Program-made: the position numbers and the translations under genes | Source: an uncultured Clostridia bacterium | GTDB lineage: Bacteria > Bacillota > Clostridia > Oscillospirales > Oscillospiraceae | Assembly: GCA_947173485.1 (NCBI GenBank) | Contig: CAMWFH010000008.1 | Coordinates: 1 to 64,000 of the forward strand | Direction: 5' to 3' | Length of the DNA stretch: 64,000 nucleotides | The notes under the pieces: generated by a model | What the model saw: only the letters and a program-made list of their open reading frames with translations | The model's database searches: none | Told to the model about the DNA's origin: nothing | Part shown: positions 9,208 to 19,000 of the stretch, piece after piece | Layout: every line of letters starts with the position of its first letter | Position numbering within the stretch: the stretch's first letter is position 1

Positions 9208-10116
9208 CTACATCTCCTCCGGGTAGACCCCTGCCGCGGTCTGGGCGGCCAGAGCGGCCTGGACGGCGGGCTTATCCTCCCGGTAGGTGACGCCGTACCA
9301 CTTGTCCGGGCTGGGCAGCACTTTCACCCGGGCCTTGCCCTCCTGGAGCAGCGTGCTGACCAGGGAGGGCAGGTAGAACTCCCCCTTCAGGGGGTCCTTC
9401 GCCAGAGCTGCATCGAGGAATGCCGGCAGACGGACCTCCGCCTCCTGCAAAAAGCTCTGGTGGAAGCCCCACATATTCATCGACACCACCGTGTCCCCCG
9501 GCAGATGGACCCAGGCTCCGTTTTCCAGATACCGCCCGCCCTCGCCGTCCTTTTCGATGGCGGTCCGCTCCACCACCTCTTGCAGATACCCCCCGCCGTC
9601 CATCCGGCAGACCCCGCGGGCCACGCTGCCATGCTCCGTCACCGTGTTGCCCAGGCGGTAGCCCGCCATGGCGTACTCATAGACGGCCCCGTCCGGGTGG
9701 CCGGAGAGGTAGTCGAAGAGGAGACGGAAGGCGGTGGGGCCGTAGCAGTCGTCGGCATTGATGACGGCAAAGGGCCCGTCCAGGACCTGCCGGGCCGACA
9801 GCACCGCGTGACAGGTGCCCCAGGGCTTCACCCGGCCCTCCGGTACGGTGTAGCCCGCCGGCAGGTCGCCAAGGTCCTGGAAGGCGTAGCGGACCTCCAT
9901 CTTCTGGCTGACGCGGTCGCCAACGGCGCTGCGGAACAGGGCCTCGTTCTCCCGCTTGATGATAAAGACTACCGTCTCGAACCCGGCCCGGCGGGCGTCA
10001 TAGATGGAGTAGTCCATGATGATCTGCCCCCGGGGCCCCACGGGGTCGATCTGCTTCAGGCCGCCGTAGCGGCTGCCCATCCCGGCGGCCATGACCACTA
10101 GGACTGGTCTCTTCAT
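9208..10116 (-). CDS. Sugar-phosphate nucleotidyltransferase family protein
   Basis: The 302-residue protein begins MKRPVLVVMAAGMGSRYGGLKQ, the nucleotide-binding signature of NTP transferases (G-x-G-x-R with a following lysine). It later shows VINADDCYG, a metal-coordinating segment of this fold. The family joins an NTP and a sugar phosphate (or related alcohol phosphate) to make NDP-sugars; which sugar cannot be told. The ATG at 10116 is chosen because AAGGAGG lies nine bases upstream and the Rossmann motif starts at once. It sits 40 bases downstream of fbp on the same strand, so the two are probably one transcript. Confidence 0.88.
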   Translation of the reverse strand: MKRPVLVVMAAGMGSRYGGLKQIDPVGPRGQIIMDYSIYDARRAGFETVVFIIKRENEALFRSAVGDRVSQKMEVRYAFQDLGDLPAGYTVPEGRVKPWGTCHAVLSARQVLDGPFAVINADDCYGPTAFRLLFDYLSGHPDGAVYEYAMAGYRLGNTVTEHGSVARGVCRMDGGGYLQEVVERTAIEKDGEGGRYLENGAWVHLPGDTVVSMNMWGFHQSFLQEAEVRLPAFLDAALAKDPLKGEFYLPSLVSTLLQEGKARVKVLPSPDKWYGVTYREDKPAVQAALAAQTAAGVYPEEM

Positions 10117-10156
10117 ATCCAAAGCCTCCTTACTGTTTGCGTATCGTTCTCTTACC

Positions 10157-12103
10157 TTACTTCTCCGGGATCGCCCCGGCCCGGTAGACATCGATCAGCT
10201 CCTTCAGCTCCGCGATGCGCACCCGCATCTTGGCCCCGGCATCGGTGTCCCCCACCATCAGCCGCTCCCGGCTCTTCTGCACCGCCACCCGGCGGGAGAC
10301 GATATCCTTCTCCTCCGACACTGCCGCCTCCGTGGACTCGAAGGGCTCGTGGGCGGTGAGGGTCAGGCCGTAGGAGTTGTAGATCAGGGTGTACCCGGCG
10401 ATGCCGGTCTCCTTGTGGTAGGCCCGGGAGAAGCCGCCATCGATGACCAGGATGCGCCCGCCGCACTTCACCGGGTTCTCCCCGTTGAGCTGCCGCACCG
10501 GCATATGGCCGTTGATGATATGGGCGTTGGGCTTATCCATGCCGAAGCTGGCCAGGATGGTATCCGCCGTCTTGGGGTCCTCCAGATGGGTGTAGTAGGG
10601 ATTCTTCTCCTCCTTGTGGGTCTCCTTCTCTGCCAGGAGATAGCGCTCGAAGGTGGCCATCTTGCTCCGGCCGAAGAGGGGGGAGAAGGGGGCGTTCCAC
10701 AGGTACCACATCACGTTGCCCCCCCGCTCCCGGTCCAGGGGGTCCAGGGAGTTGAAGGCCCGGCGGACATAGGTGTCCAGCACGTCGTAGAGGGCCTTGC
10801 CCTTGCAGGGGCGGCCGTAGATCGTGACCTCCTGGAGGTCCCCGTTCTCGTCCATGGGCACGCAGCCGTGGTAGAGGAGGTTGTTGTTGTAGATCTTATA
10901 GAGCCCGCCCACCCGCAGCAGCAGCGCCCGGTGCTTCTGGAGCCGGGCGCAGCCCCGGAAGGCGTTCTGGAGCCGCTCGATCACGTCAGCTTCCTGGTCG
11001 GTGAGCTTGTAGGGGTCCGCCGGGTCCACCGTGGGGAAGGTGGTGTCCAGCAGGGCGTACTCCATCCCCTCCACCGTCACGGTGCCCTTGTCCCAGTCGA
11101 TCTTATCCAGCAGCAGCCGGTCGCTCATGCCGTTCTCCGGCTCGGACAGGATCAGCTGCCCTTCCAGCTTGAACTGGATGACGGTGATGGCCTTGTGCAT
11201 CTTGATGGCGACGGCGCTCTCCTCCTTGTTCAGCGCGTTCTGTCCCCGGAGCTTGAACTGCCCGCAGGGGTCGTCGGCGTAGGCGGACAGGGCGAAGGTG
11301 GCCAGGGGCAGCATATTGATGCCGTAGCCGTCCTCCAGGATGTCCAGGTTGCCGTAGCGCAGGCAGATGCGGATCACGTTGGCGATGCAGGCCGGGTGGC
11401 CCGCCGCCGCTCCCAGCCAGAGGATATCGTGGTTGCCCCACTGGATGTCCAGGGAGTGGTAGTCGCAGAGGCGGTCCATGATGAGGTGGGGGCCGGGGCC
11501 CCGGTCGTAGATGTCGCCGATGATGTGGAGGTGGTCCACCACCAGCCGCTGGATCAGGGCAGCCATGGCCACGATGAAGTCTTCCGCCTGCCGCAGCTCG
11601 ATGATGGTCTGGACGATACTGTCGTAGTAGGCCTCCTTGTCCAGCACCTCGCTCTTCTCGGAGATCAGCTCCTCGATGATATAGGCGAAGTCCTCCGGCA
11701 GGGCCTTACGGACCTTAGCCCGGGTGTACTTGCTGGCCACCGCCTTGCACAGCTCGATCAGCCGGTATAGGGACACCTGGTACCAGTTCTCCAGGTCCGG
11801 CTCGGACTTGCGGGCCATGACGATCCGCTCCTTAGGGTAGTAGATCAGGGTGGCCAGGGCGCACTTCTCCCGGGAGCCCAGGGTGTGGCCGAACACGTCG
11901 TCGATCTTCTTGCGCACCGCGCCGGAGCCGTTGCGCAGGACGTGGGAGAAGGCCTCGTACTCTCCGTGGATATCGGACATGAAATGCTCGGTGCCCTTGG
12001 GCAGGTCCAGCACCGATTGCAGATTGATGATCTCCGCCGATGCCTTGCTGATCGTGGGATACTGCTCCGCAAGGCGCTCTAAATAGTGCAGATCGTTTGC
12101 CAT
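10157..12103 (-). CDS. fbp: Fructose-1,6-bisphosphatase class III
   Basis: The 648-residue product matches the length of class III FBPases (Bacillus Fbp about 670). It carries metallophosphoesterase metal motifs: SDIHGEYEAF near the N-terminus, GDIYDRGPGPH, and WGNHDILWLG, with further histidine motifs later (INGHMPV). It removes the 1-phosphate of fructose 1,6-bisphosphate in gluconeogenesis. I moved the start to ATG 12103, which has GGAGGACGAT directly upstream; an upstream in-frame ATG lacks one. A promoter lies 40 bases ahead. Nothing appears truncated. Confidence 0.95.
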   Translation of the reverse strand: MANDLHYLERLAEQYPTISKASAEIINLQSVLDLPKGTEHFMSDIHGEYEAFSHVLRNGSGAVRKKIDDVFGHTLGSREKCALATLIYYPKERIVMARKSEPDLENWYQVSLYRLIELCKAVASKYTRAKVRKALPEDFAYIIEELISEKSEVLDKEAYYDSIVQTIIELRQAEDFIVAMAALIQRLVVDHLHIIGDIYDRGPGPHLIMDRLCDYHSLDIQWGNHDILWLGAAAGHPACIANVIRICLRYGNLDILEDGYGINMLPLATFALSAYADDPCGQFKLRGQNALNKEESAVAIKMHKAITVIQFKLEGQLILSEPENGMSDRLLLDKIDWDKGTVTVEGMEYALLDTTFPTVDPADPYKLTDQEADVIERLQNAFRGCARLQKHRALLLRVGGLYKIYNNNLLYHGCVPMDENGDLQEVTIYGRPCKGKALYDVLDTYVRRAFNSLDPLDRERGGNVMWYLWNAPFSPLFGRSKMATFERYLLAEKETHKEEKNPYYTHLEDPKTADTILASFGMDKPNAHIINGHMPVRQLNGENPVKCGGRILVIDGGFSRAYHKETGIAGYTLIYNSYGLTLTAHEPFESTEAAVSEEKDIVSRRVAVQKSRERLMVGDTDAGAKMRVRIAELKELIDVYRAGAIPEK

Positions 12104-12142
12104 ATCGTCCTCCATAGCTGTAGCGTTTCGCTTGATAGGCAT

Positions 12143-12171
12143 AGTATACTATCTCCGCCGGCAAAAGGCAA
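12143..12171 (-). promoter_or_regulatory. Promoter of fbp, TTGCCT-N17-TATACT
   Basis: Minus-strand hexamers at 12171-12166 and 12148-12143 with 17-base spacing. The -10 lies in a short palindrome (tagtatacta). Confidence 0.65.
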
Positions 12172-12242
12172 GACAGGAATGGCATTTCTTCCAAAAACAG
12201 GGCCGGCACCCAGGACGCCGGCCCCGCTCTACGGAGCGTTCC

Positions 12243-12271
12243 TTGCCAGTATACCGGAGATGGGGTATACT
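12243..12271 (+). promoter_or_regulatory. Promoter of the HTH gene, TTGCCA-N17-TATACT
   Basis: Hexamers at 12243-12248 and 12266-12271 sit about 37 bases before the start codon. Confidence 0.65.
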
Positions 12272-12307
12272 GAGGCCATCACCTATCTGAGAAAGGGGGA
12301 AATGCCC

Positions 12308-12886
12308 ATGGACCAGGCAAAGACCGGCAGATTGATCCGCGCCCTGCGCCAGGAGCAGGGGCTGACCCAGAGCCAGCTGGCCCAGCGTTTGGGCGTCAGC
12401 GACAAGGCCGTCTCCAAATGGGAGCGGGGCGGAGGGAGCCCGGATCTCTCCCTGCTGCCCCTGCTGGCGTCAGCGCTGGCCGTGGACCTGGAGAGCCTGC
12501 TGGCCGGTGAGCTGGCCCCTCAGGACACATTGGGAGGAACGATGAAGAAAACACGCTTTTATGTCTGCCCCGTCTGCGGCAACTTGATCGCCGCCGCCGG
12601 AGAGGCCGCCGTCTCCTGCTGCGGTCGGCCCCTCCAGCCCCTGACGCCCCAGGCGGTGGGGGAGGAGGGCCTGACCGTGGAGGCCAGCGACGGCGGGCTC
12701 TATGTCACCTCCGGCCATCCCATGACCAAGGACCACTATATCTCCTTCGTGGCCCTGCTCACCGGCGACAGCCTGACCCTTCGCCGGACCTATCCCGAGT
12801 GGGACCTCCAGCTCCGCCTCCCGGCCTCCCATGGCCGCTTGCTGTGGTACTGCACCCGCCACGGCCTGTTCAGCCGGAACATCTGA
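12308..12886 (+). CDS. XRE-family regulator with desulfoferrodoxin-like zinc-ribbon C-terminus
   Basis: The 192-residue protein has an N-terminal XRE helix-turn-helix (GLTQSQLAQRLGVSDKAVSKWERGGGSPDL, about residues 18-48). The C-terminal part starts MKKTRFYVCPVCGNLI and has a later CCGRP, a four-cysteine site like the desulfoferrodoxin N-terminal ribbon. It also has HPMTKDHYISFVALLTG, which echoes the superoxide reductase iron-site segment HPM..EHYI. A metal- or redox-sensing transcription factor is a reasonable inference. The start at 12308 is chosen for its eight-base distance from AGGGGG. The stop abuts the stop of the convergent nitroreductase gene without a gap. Confidence 0.82.
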   Translation: MDQAKTGRLIRALRQEQGLTQSQLAQRLGVSDKAVSKWERGGGSPDLSLLPLLASALAVDLESLLAGELAPQDTLGGTMKKTRFYVCPVCGNLIAAAGEAAVSCCGRPLQPLTPQAVGEEGLTVEASDGGLYVTSGHPMTKDHYISFVALLTGDSLTLRRTYPEWDLQLRLPASHGRLLWYCTRHGLFSRNI

Positions 12887-13393
12887 TCACAGATACCGGA
12901 CCTTCTCCGGCTCAAAGAAGCCCCTGGCCTTGGGGGCCTCGTCCGGCACGCCCAGGGCCACCACCGCTACCGGCGTGCCTGTCGCGCCCAATAGCGCCCG
13001 CAGCTGCTCGGCCCGCTCCACCTTGGGATAGCAGCCGCACCAGCACCCGCCGTAGCCCAGCTCCACTGCGGCTAAGAGCATATTCTCCACCACGGCGGCG
13101 CAGTCCTGGGGCCAAAAGCCCTCGCCGATGCCGTCCTGGAGGTCGGGCCGGCCGCAGACCACCACCGCCAGGGGGGCGGTCTTCAGCATCTGGGTGTAGG
13201 GATGGAGGGCCATGATCTGCTCCTTCACCGCCTGGCTCCTGACCACCACGAACTCCCAGGCCCGCCGGTCACAGGCGCTGGGGGCCAGCATCCCCGCTTC
13301 CAGGATCTGCTCCAGGTCGGCCTGGGGCAGGTCCGCATCTGTCCGGTACTTCCGAATACTGCGGCGGGACTTGATCGCGTCCAATGTGTTCAT
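12887..13393 (-). CDS. Nitroreductase family protein
   Basis: The 168-residue product has the nitroreductase fold signatures RRSIRKYRTDADLPQ near the N-terminus, EAGMLAPSACDRRAWEF, and a late LGVPDEAPKARGFFEPEKVRYL. These are FMN-dependent, NAD(P)H-using oxidoreductases that act as homodimers, so the flavin site is presumed; the substrate is unknown. AAGGAG lies ten bases before the ATG. Its promoter is TTGACA-N18-TATGAT (13462-13433). The gene is tail-to-tail with the XRE/desulfoferrodoxin-like regulator. Confidence 0.9.
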   Translation of the reverse strand: MNTLDAIKSRRSIRKYRTDADLPQADLEQILEAGMLAPSACDRRAWEFVVVRSQAVKEQIMALHPYTQMLKTAPLAVVVCGRPDLQDGIGEGFWPQDCAAVVENMLLAAVELGYGGCWCGCYPKVERAEQLRALLGATGTPVAVVALGVPDEAPKARGFFEPEKVRYL

Positions 13394-13432
13394 ACGAAAA
13401 ACGCTCCTTTTTATCGTTATTTTGGCAAGACG

Positions 13433-13462
13433 ATCATAGCAGAAAGAGGGCGGAACTGTCAA
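13433..13462 (-). promoter_or_regulatory. Promoter of the nitroreductase gene, TTGACA-N18-TATGAT
   Basis: A perfect -35 hexamer with 18-base spacing, about 40 bases upstream of the ATG. Confidence 0.65.
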
Positions 13463-13496
13463 GCTCTCTGAAAATGGAGGAAAGTCCCTCCAGCCC

Positions 13497-13524
13497 TTGA
13501 CGGGGGGCGGATCTTGCGTATAAT
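13497..13524 (+). promoter_or_regulatory. Promoter of the M20 gene, TTGACG-N16-TATAAT
   Basis: Divergent from and just outside the nitroreductase promoter; a perfect -10 at 13519-13524. Confidence 0.65.
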
Positions 13525-13558
13525 AAGAGCCGCAAACGATAAAGCGGGAGAGATGACC

Positions 13559-14668
13559 ATGGATCAGAAGCACTATCGTATGGCGGTGGCCCTGCGCCAC
13601 GCCCTTCACCGTCACCCGGAGCTGTCCATGCACGAGGCGTGGACCAAGCGGCGGCTGATGGATTTCCTCCGGGAGAACACCCGGCTGGAGCTGTTCGATG
13701 GCGGACATTGGTTCTGCGCCTTCTGCCGGGGCCGGTCGGACCAGCCGCCGGTGGCCTTCCGGGCGGATATGGACGCCCTGCCCATCCATGAGCCGCCGGA
13801 TCTGGTGCCCTATGCCTCCCAGGTCCCCGGCGTGGGCCACAAGTGCGGCCACGATGGCCACAGCGCCGCCCTGGCTGCCTTCGCCCTGGAGCTGGATGCC
13901 CATGGCGCGGGGAGAGATATCTACCTCCTGTTCCAGCACGCGGAGGAGACCGGCCAGGGAGCCGCGGAGTGTACCGCTTTCCTCCGAGAGCGGCAGGTCT
14001 CGGAGATCTACGCCTTCCACAATCTGCCGGGCCTGCCCCTGGGGGCGGTGGCCGCCCCGGACGGCGTGGCCCAGTACGCCTCCACCGGCATGATCGTCCA
14101 CTTCCAGGGCCTGGAGTCCCACGCCTCCTACCCGGAGCAGGGGCGGAACCCGGCCTTCGCCATCAGCGAGACGGTGCTGGCCCTGCCCACCCTCACCGCC
14201 CACAGCCGGGGATTCTCCCTGGTGACGGTGATCCAGGTGGACATCGGGGAGCGGGCCTTCGGCACCAGCGCCGGGTCCGGGGATCTGCTCCTGACCCTCC
14301 GGGCGGAGTTCGAGGAGGAGCTGGACCAGCTGCGCCACACCCTGGAGGACCTGGCCCGGGAGAAGGCGGAGAAGTACGGCCTCACCGTCTCTTTCGCCTA
14401 TGAGGACCCCTTCCCGGAGACCTTCAACCACCACCAGAACGTGGAGAAGGTCCGCGCCGCCGCCAGCCGGCTGGGCATCCCCCTGGCCCCCATGGGGGAG
14501 CGCTTCCGGGCCTCGGAGGACTTCGGCTGCTTCACCAAGGAGATCCCCGGCGCGATCTTCTACTTAGGGGACGGGGACTCCCCGCCCCTCCACTCGGTGG
14601 AGTTCGACTTCCCCGACCAGCTGATCGCCATCGCCGCCGATATGTTCATGGAGCTGGCCCGGTCCTGA
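13559..14668 (+). CDS. M20-family amidohydrolase / aminoacylase-like
   Basis: The 369-residue protein carries the M20D motifs: RHALHRHPELSMHE near the N-terminus, AFRADMDALPI, GHKCGHDGHSAAL (metal ligands), and FQHAEETGQGA with the catalytic/metal glutamates. YAFHNLPGLPLG and a late SEDFGCF follow. Related enzymes cleave N-acyl amino acids or small amides in the cytoplasm with one or two divalent metals. The central dimerisation domain (about residues 180-290) looks complete. The ATG at 13559 is preferred over one six bases upstream because GGGAG sits eight bases away. Confidence 0.9.
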   Translation: MDQKHYRMAVALRHALHRHPELSMHEAWTKRRLMDFLRENTRLELFDGGHWFCAFCRGRSDQPPVAFRADMDALPIHEPPDLVPYASQVPGVGHKCGHDGHSAALAAFALELDAHGAGRDIYLLFQHAEETGQGAAECTAFLRERQVSEIYAFHNLPGLPLGAVAAPDGVAQYASTGMIVHFQGLESHASYPEQGRNPAFAISETVLALPTLTAHSRGFSLVTVIQVDIGERAFGTSAGSGDLLLTLRAEFEEELDQLRHTLEDLAREKAEKYGLTVSFAYEDPFPETFNHHQNVEKVRAAASRLGIPLAPMGERFRASEDFGCFTKEIPGAIFYLGDGDSPPLHSVEFDFPDQLIAIAADMFMELARS

Positions 14669-14682
14669 AGGCCAGAACAGCA

Positions 14683-14750
14683 AAAAAGATCTCACTGGGA
14701 CAGCGGGCCCCAGTGAGATCTTTTTATCAAGATCTTTTTATCAAGATCTT
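14683..14750 (+). terminator. Hairpin terminator with three tandem T-tracts
   Basis: AAAAAGATCTCACTGGG pairs with CCCAGTGAGATCTTTTT (14683-14725), a perfect 17-base stem. The 14-base unit gatctttttatcaa then recurs, giving three consecutive T-tracts ending near the convergent stop codon at 14755. Confidence 0.85.
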
Positions 14751-14754
14751 TTTG

Positions 14755-15765
14755 TCAGTCAGCCAGGATATAGGCGGTACAGCCCCGGCGGCCGAACTCG
14801 TAGCACTCCTGCACGGTGTTGAAGTACAGGTCGATGATGTCGTTCTTGATGGCCCCGCCGCAGTCCTCCGCCACGCCGAAGCCATAGACGTACTTCCCGT
14901 CATTGGACACGATGAACATCCTGGTCCCATAGGGGATGACCCTGGGGTCCACCGCCACGGTGCCCACCTTGGCCCGGGTGCCTCTGGAGGTCCAGCCGCT
15001 GACGCCCGGCTCCGCGGCGGAGTAAGCTGTCGCCCGGACCGCCATGGCCTCCCGGTAGGGGATCTCCGTGCCGTCCTCCAGCACCAGCACCCCGCCGGTG
15101 CCGCTGGCAGCGATCTCCGCCACCGGTGCGTCCTGGCCTACGCCCACTCGGAGGATGGAGTCCTGGGCCGGCTGGTCCAGCACATCCACCAGCTGGCGGC
15201 TGCTGACCGCGCCCTCGTGGCAGATCGTCTCATAGACGTTGGTCCGCAGGCCGTCTTGGCCCTGCTGGACCAGGACCTCCGTCCCCACCTCCTGGAAGGG
15301 GTCCCCGATTCGGGTCTCCTGGAAGGGGAGGACCTGGGTCTCCTTCTCATAGAAGATCAGCTCCGAGGCGACGGTGACCTCCGTCCTCCCGCCGGAGCGG
15401 TCCACGGCGATCATATCCAGAGGACCAGCGGTCAGGCCCTCCTGATCCAGCAGCGCCTTCACGGTCTCGTCCTCCTGGGCGGTGACGGTGCGCCGCTCCT
15501 CTCCATACACCAGCTCCACCTGCTCGCCGGCGGTGAGCCGGACATCATCGCCGTTGGCGGTGATGCTGTACCCCGCCTCCCAGGCGGCCTGGACGGTCTG
15601 GGGCTCTAAGGAGAGGTAGCCCTCCTCCGTGACGAGATAGACAGCGGCGGCCTCGTCAGCCGGCGCCAGACCGGCGGCCAGAAAGAATAAGCTGGCCAGC
15701 AGGATACTGGCCACGGCCAGGCATCGCCAGGGATGCCGCAGGGCCATCTTACTTGCTTGCAACAT
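14755..15765 (-). CDS. G5/3D-domain cell-wall protein (YabE-like)
   Basis: The 336-residue exported protein has an N-terminal membrane segment (about residues 15-35). DUF348-like segments follow (YLVTEEGYLSLEPQTVQAAWEAGY and the next repeat), then a G5 domain (about QVLPFQETRIGDPF to ILRVG). The C-terminal 3D domain shows VRATAYSA, GTVAVDPRVIPYGT and AEDCGGAIKNDIIDLYF. Proteins of this YabE/Rpf-like layout act on peptidoglycan, with the conserved aspartates of the 3D domain in the active site. I chose the second ATG (15765) because AGGAGG lies nine bases before it and only three before the first. A consensus promoter lies about 100 bases upstream. Confidence 0.9.
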   Translation of the reverse strand: MLQASKMALRHPWRCLAVASILLASLFFLAAGLAPADEAAAVYLVTEEGYLSLEPQTVQAAWEAGYSITANGDDVRLTAGEQVELVYGEERRTVTAQEDETVKALLDQEGLTAGPLDMIAVDRSGGRTEVTVASELIFYEKETQVLPFQETRIGDPFQEVGTEVLVQQGQDGLRTNVYETICHEGAVSSRQLVDVLDQPAQDSILRVGVGQDAPVAEIAASGTGGVLVLEDGTEIPYREAMAVRATAYSAAEPGVSGWTSRGTRAKVGTVAVDPRVIPYGTRMFIVSNDGKYVYGFGVAEDCGGAIKNDIIDLYFNTVQECYEFGRRGCTAYILAD

Positions 15766-15871
15766 AGTCATTGACCTCCTGTTCCATTCGATAGAAGTTC
15801 CTCCACATACCCCGCCCTTGGATGGGCTGAGAGGGAGTTGTAATCTTTGTAACTGAATTGAAACTTTTGTT

Positions 15872-15900
15872 AGTATACAGCAAGTCTTTGAAAATGTCAA
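15872..15900 (-). promoter_or_regulatory. Consensus promoter TTGACA-N17-TATACT; rest of 15766-16086
   Basis: A perfect -35 and near-perfect -10 drive the G5/3D gene, with a leader of about 100 bases and no riboswitch that I recognise. The remainder of this 321-base gap is AT-rich. It holds a GATCTGT/ACAGATC inverted repeat (15990-16011) and the terminator of the convergently adjacent wall-protein gene. Confidence 0.75.
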
Positions 15901-16030
15901 GCAAAATCGTTGATTACCAGAAATGTATGTACAAAATCGACGAGTTTTTGAAAAGCTGACCGGGAAGATCATAGGGATAGACTGGAGATCTGTCACAAAA
16001 GGTTACAGATCGTCACTTTTTCCGACGGGC

Positions 16031-16064
16031 AGAAAGAGGCCCGGGGATCGCTCCCCGGGCCTTG
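16031..16064 (-). terminator. Terminator of the APATG wall-protein gene
   Basis: AGGCCCGGGG and CCCCGGGCCT form a ten-pair stem with a six-base loop, followed on the minus strand by CTTTCTG. Confidence 0.75.
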
Positions 16065-16086
16065 GATCTTTCTTCGCTGAGCCTGC

Positions 16087-19000
16087 TCAGTCCACGCTCT
16101 TGCGCTTCTTCTCATCCGCGATCAGCCAGATCAGGGCCAGTGCGGAAAGGAAGGTGAACACCCCCCAGATCGGGAAGACATCGCCAGTGGCAGGGGCCTC
16201 GTCCAGAGGGATCTCCTCCTCGGGGATCTCCACGTCCGGCACATCCACCAGGGGCGGCTCCTCCTCGGGGATATCGGTCAGAGGGGGATCCTCATCGGGG
16301 ATATCGGTCCGGGGCGGGTCCTCGTCAGGGATGTCGGGCTCCTCAGGCTCTTCGGGCTTGGGAGGAGGCGGGGGATCGTCGTCGTCATCGTCATCATCGG
16401 GGGAGTAGGTGTTGGTCACTGTGATCCCCGCGGTCTTGTCGATCTCGACCGTCACCGCGCCTTCGCCGGTGACAGAGGCCAGGTAGTAGCCGCTGACGCC
16501 CAGGCCGCTGCGTACCTCCGCCACGGTATAGGTGCCGGGCTCCAGGTCCTCCAGGGTCTCGCTGGCGTTGCCCTTGACGCTCACGGTCTTGACGGTGCCG
16601 TCAGGATAGGTGACCGTGAAGGTGTAGGTCTTGTCCCGGGCCTCCGTGCCGCCGCCAACGACCACCTTGGTGATGGTCAGGCTGCCGGTGGTGGGCTTGG
16701 AAGTCTCCTTGGTGTTGGTGATGGTAGCGGTATACTTGCCATCCACGGACTTCAGCTCACTGCTGGAGGTATACCCGCTGACCTGGTCCTCTTTCACGCT
16801 GTACTTGCCGTCAACGGGCAGGCCGCTGATGGTGGCGGTCCAATTGTTCTCCGCGTTCAGCGTTACGGGGGACCCTGTGACCTCTGCGTCATCGTTGTAC
16901 ACATGCACAATGATGCTGTCCCCAGTGTGGCTCTCGTTGCCGTCGCTCCACACCTTGGTGACAGTCAGGCTGGTGGTCTCGGGCTTAGGCTCCTCGGGCT
17001 TGTAGGTGTTGACGAACTCCACCTTGGCGATGCCCTCGGACTCCTTGGTGATGGTGCCGCTGGCAATGACCTTGCCGTCCTCGCTAGTCTCAACAGCTGT
17101 GCCGTTCACAGTCGCAGTGGTGCTGTCAGCGCCAGTGGTGGTCTCCACGATGGAGTACGCAGCGCCGACAGGCAGGCCGCTCAGGACCTTGGTCTCGCCG
17201 GCCTTCAGAGTGACAGTCTGCTTCTCAGCACCAACGGTCACCTCGAACGTGAACTCGTTCACATCGGTGTCGCCCACGACCGTCTTGGTCAGTTCCAGAA
17301 CGCCCAGATCGTTACCGATGATCACGCTGCCGTTGCTGCCGATACCACCGCCGAAGAGGGCAGAGGAGTTACCGGAGATAACGACCTTAGCCAGACCATT
17401 GGGGATGCTGGACACCGTGTTGTAGGCGCTGACCTTTTCGTCGGTCAGGGTCTGCAAAACACCAACGTTAGCCAAAGCGTTGCCTTCGCCATCGGTCCAG
17501 TTGTAAGCGCCGCCGCCCAGCATATACTTGGACAAGTACACCTGGTGCTCGGTCTTTCTGCCATCTACGAACACCTGAGAGATCGCGGTGTTATCGCCGT
17601 TGCCATAGATAGCGCCGCCGGAGGACAGATAGACCTTGACATTGGAGGTGGGGCAGTTGACGATGCCAGCGCCGCCATTGTGTTTCTCGCTGTTGCCGGT
17701 ATTGGCATCGTTGTTGGTGATGACCGCATTGTACAGATACAACTCGCCATCTGCACTGCCCTTGCCGCCGTTGACATAGATACCGCCGCCGCCATAAGGG
17801 TAAAGGTCTTTATCGCTCTCGAAATTGCAGTGTGCGGTATTGTTGAGGATATTGCCCCCGTAGATATAGCCCTTCGCAGTGGTCTGGATCATGATGCCGC
17901 CGCCATTGCTGGCGGTGTTGTCCTGCACGGTACCGCCATTCATGGTAAAGGTCTTGTTGCCGACATAGATGCCGCCGCCATAACCGCCTACCTTGTGGCC
18001 CTCGATAGTGCCTCCGTTCATGGTGGAGGTGCCGACCGTATAGATGCCGCCGCCATGAGAGGCTGTGTTGCCGCTGATGGTGCCGCCATTCATGACGAAT
18101 GTCCCGGACTTAGCCACATACACAGCACCGCCGTAGGTAGCGCCGTTGCCAGTTAAGGTGCCGCCGTCCATGGTGAAAGCGCCATAGTAGAGATACACAG
18201 CGCCGCCATAGTTAGAACGGCCCCTGCCGCCAGTGAGCACACCGCCGCCAACGCCGTCCGTCAACGTCAGGTCACCCTTGAAATAGGTGTATCCGTCAGT
18301 CTTATTTCCAACGTAGTTTCCGACCATGATGCACTTGCCGTTCAGGTTCAAGGTGTGCCCGTTCAGGTCCAGGGTGACCTTGTTCTTGTCCTGCTCCACC
18401 GGCCAAAGGGTCGCGCCGGTCCTAGGAAAGGTCGCATCCCGCAGCAGGGTCACGGTGCCACCGGCGATGACCTTTGCCCACATCTCGGGAAAATCGCCCT
18501 CTTCGGTAGTCCCATTAGGAGCAGTGTAGCGCGCCTCGGACAGCTTGTAAAGTGTGATGGCCTTGCTGCCAGAAATGTCGGTGAGCCGCAGCTCGAACTC
18601 GGTCGTGGTGAGAGAGAATTTGCTGATGTCTTCCTCGCTCACATTGCCAGTGGCGATCACGGTGCCAGTCCCATTGCCCTCAGGCGTGACGCCGATCAGG
18701 GAGGTCTCAGCCAGATTCGCCAGAACACCGATAGCCTTGCCGCTGGGCAGATAGACCTCGTTGGCCACAGGCGCAGCCATTTTGTTCGTGTTCCCGGTGA
18801 TGTTCACACCGCCAGAGACATAGATCCTGCCATTCACATAGACGCCGCCACCAGTAGAGGCCTTGTTGCCGGTGACAGTGCCGCCATTCATGGTGAATGT
18901 ACCGCCAGACCGTGCATAACCGCCGATGGCCACGCCGCCGCCGTAGCTGGCACTGTTGCCGGAGATCTCGCCGCCGTTCATGGTGAAGGTCTGACCAGAT

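Noticed and set aside
10091..11770. Long plus-strand reading frame of 559 codons
   Set aside because: It lies wholly antisense to fbp, which has a clear family match, promoter and ribosome site; GC-rich codons leave the opposite frame open by chance.
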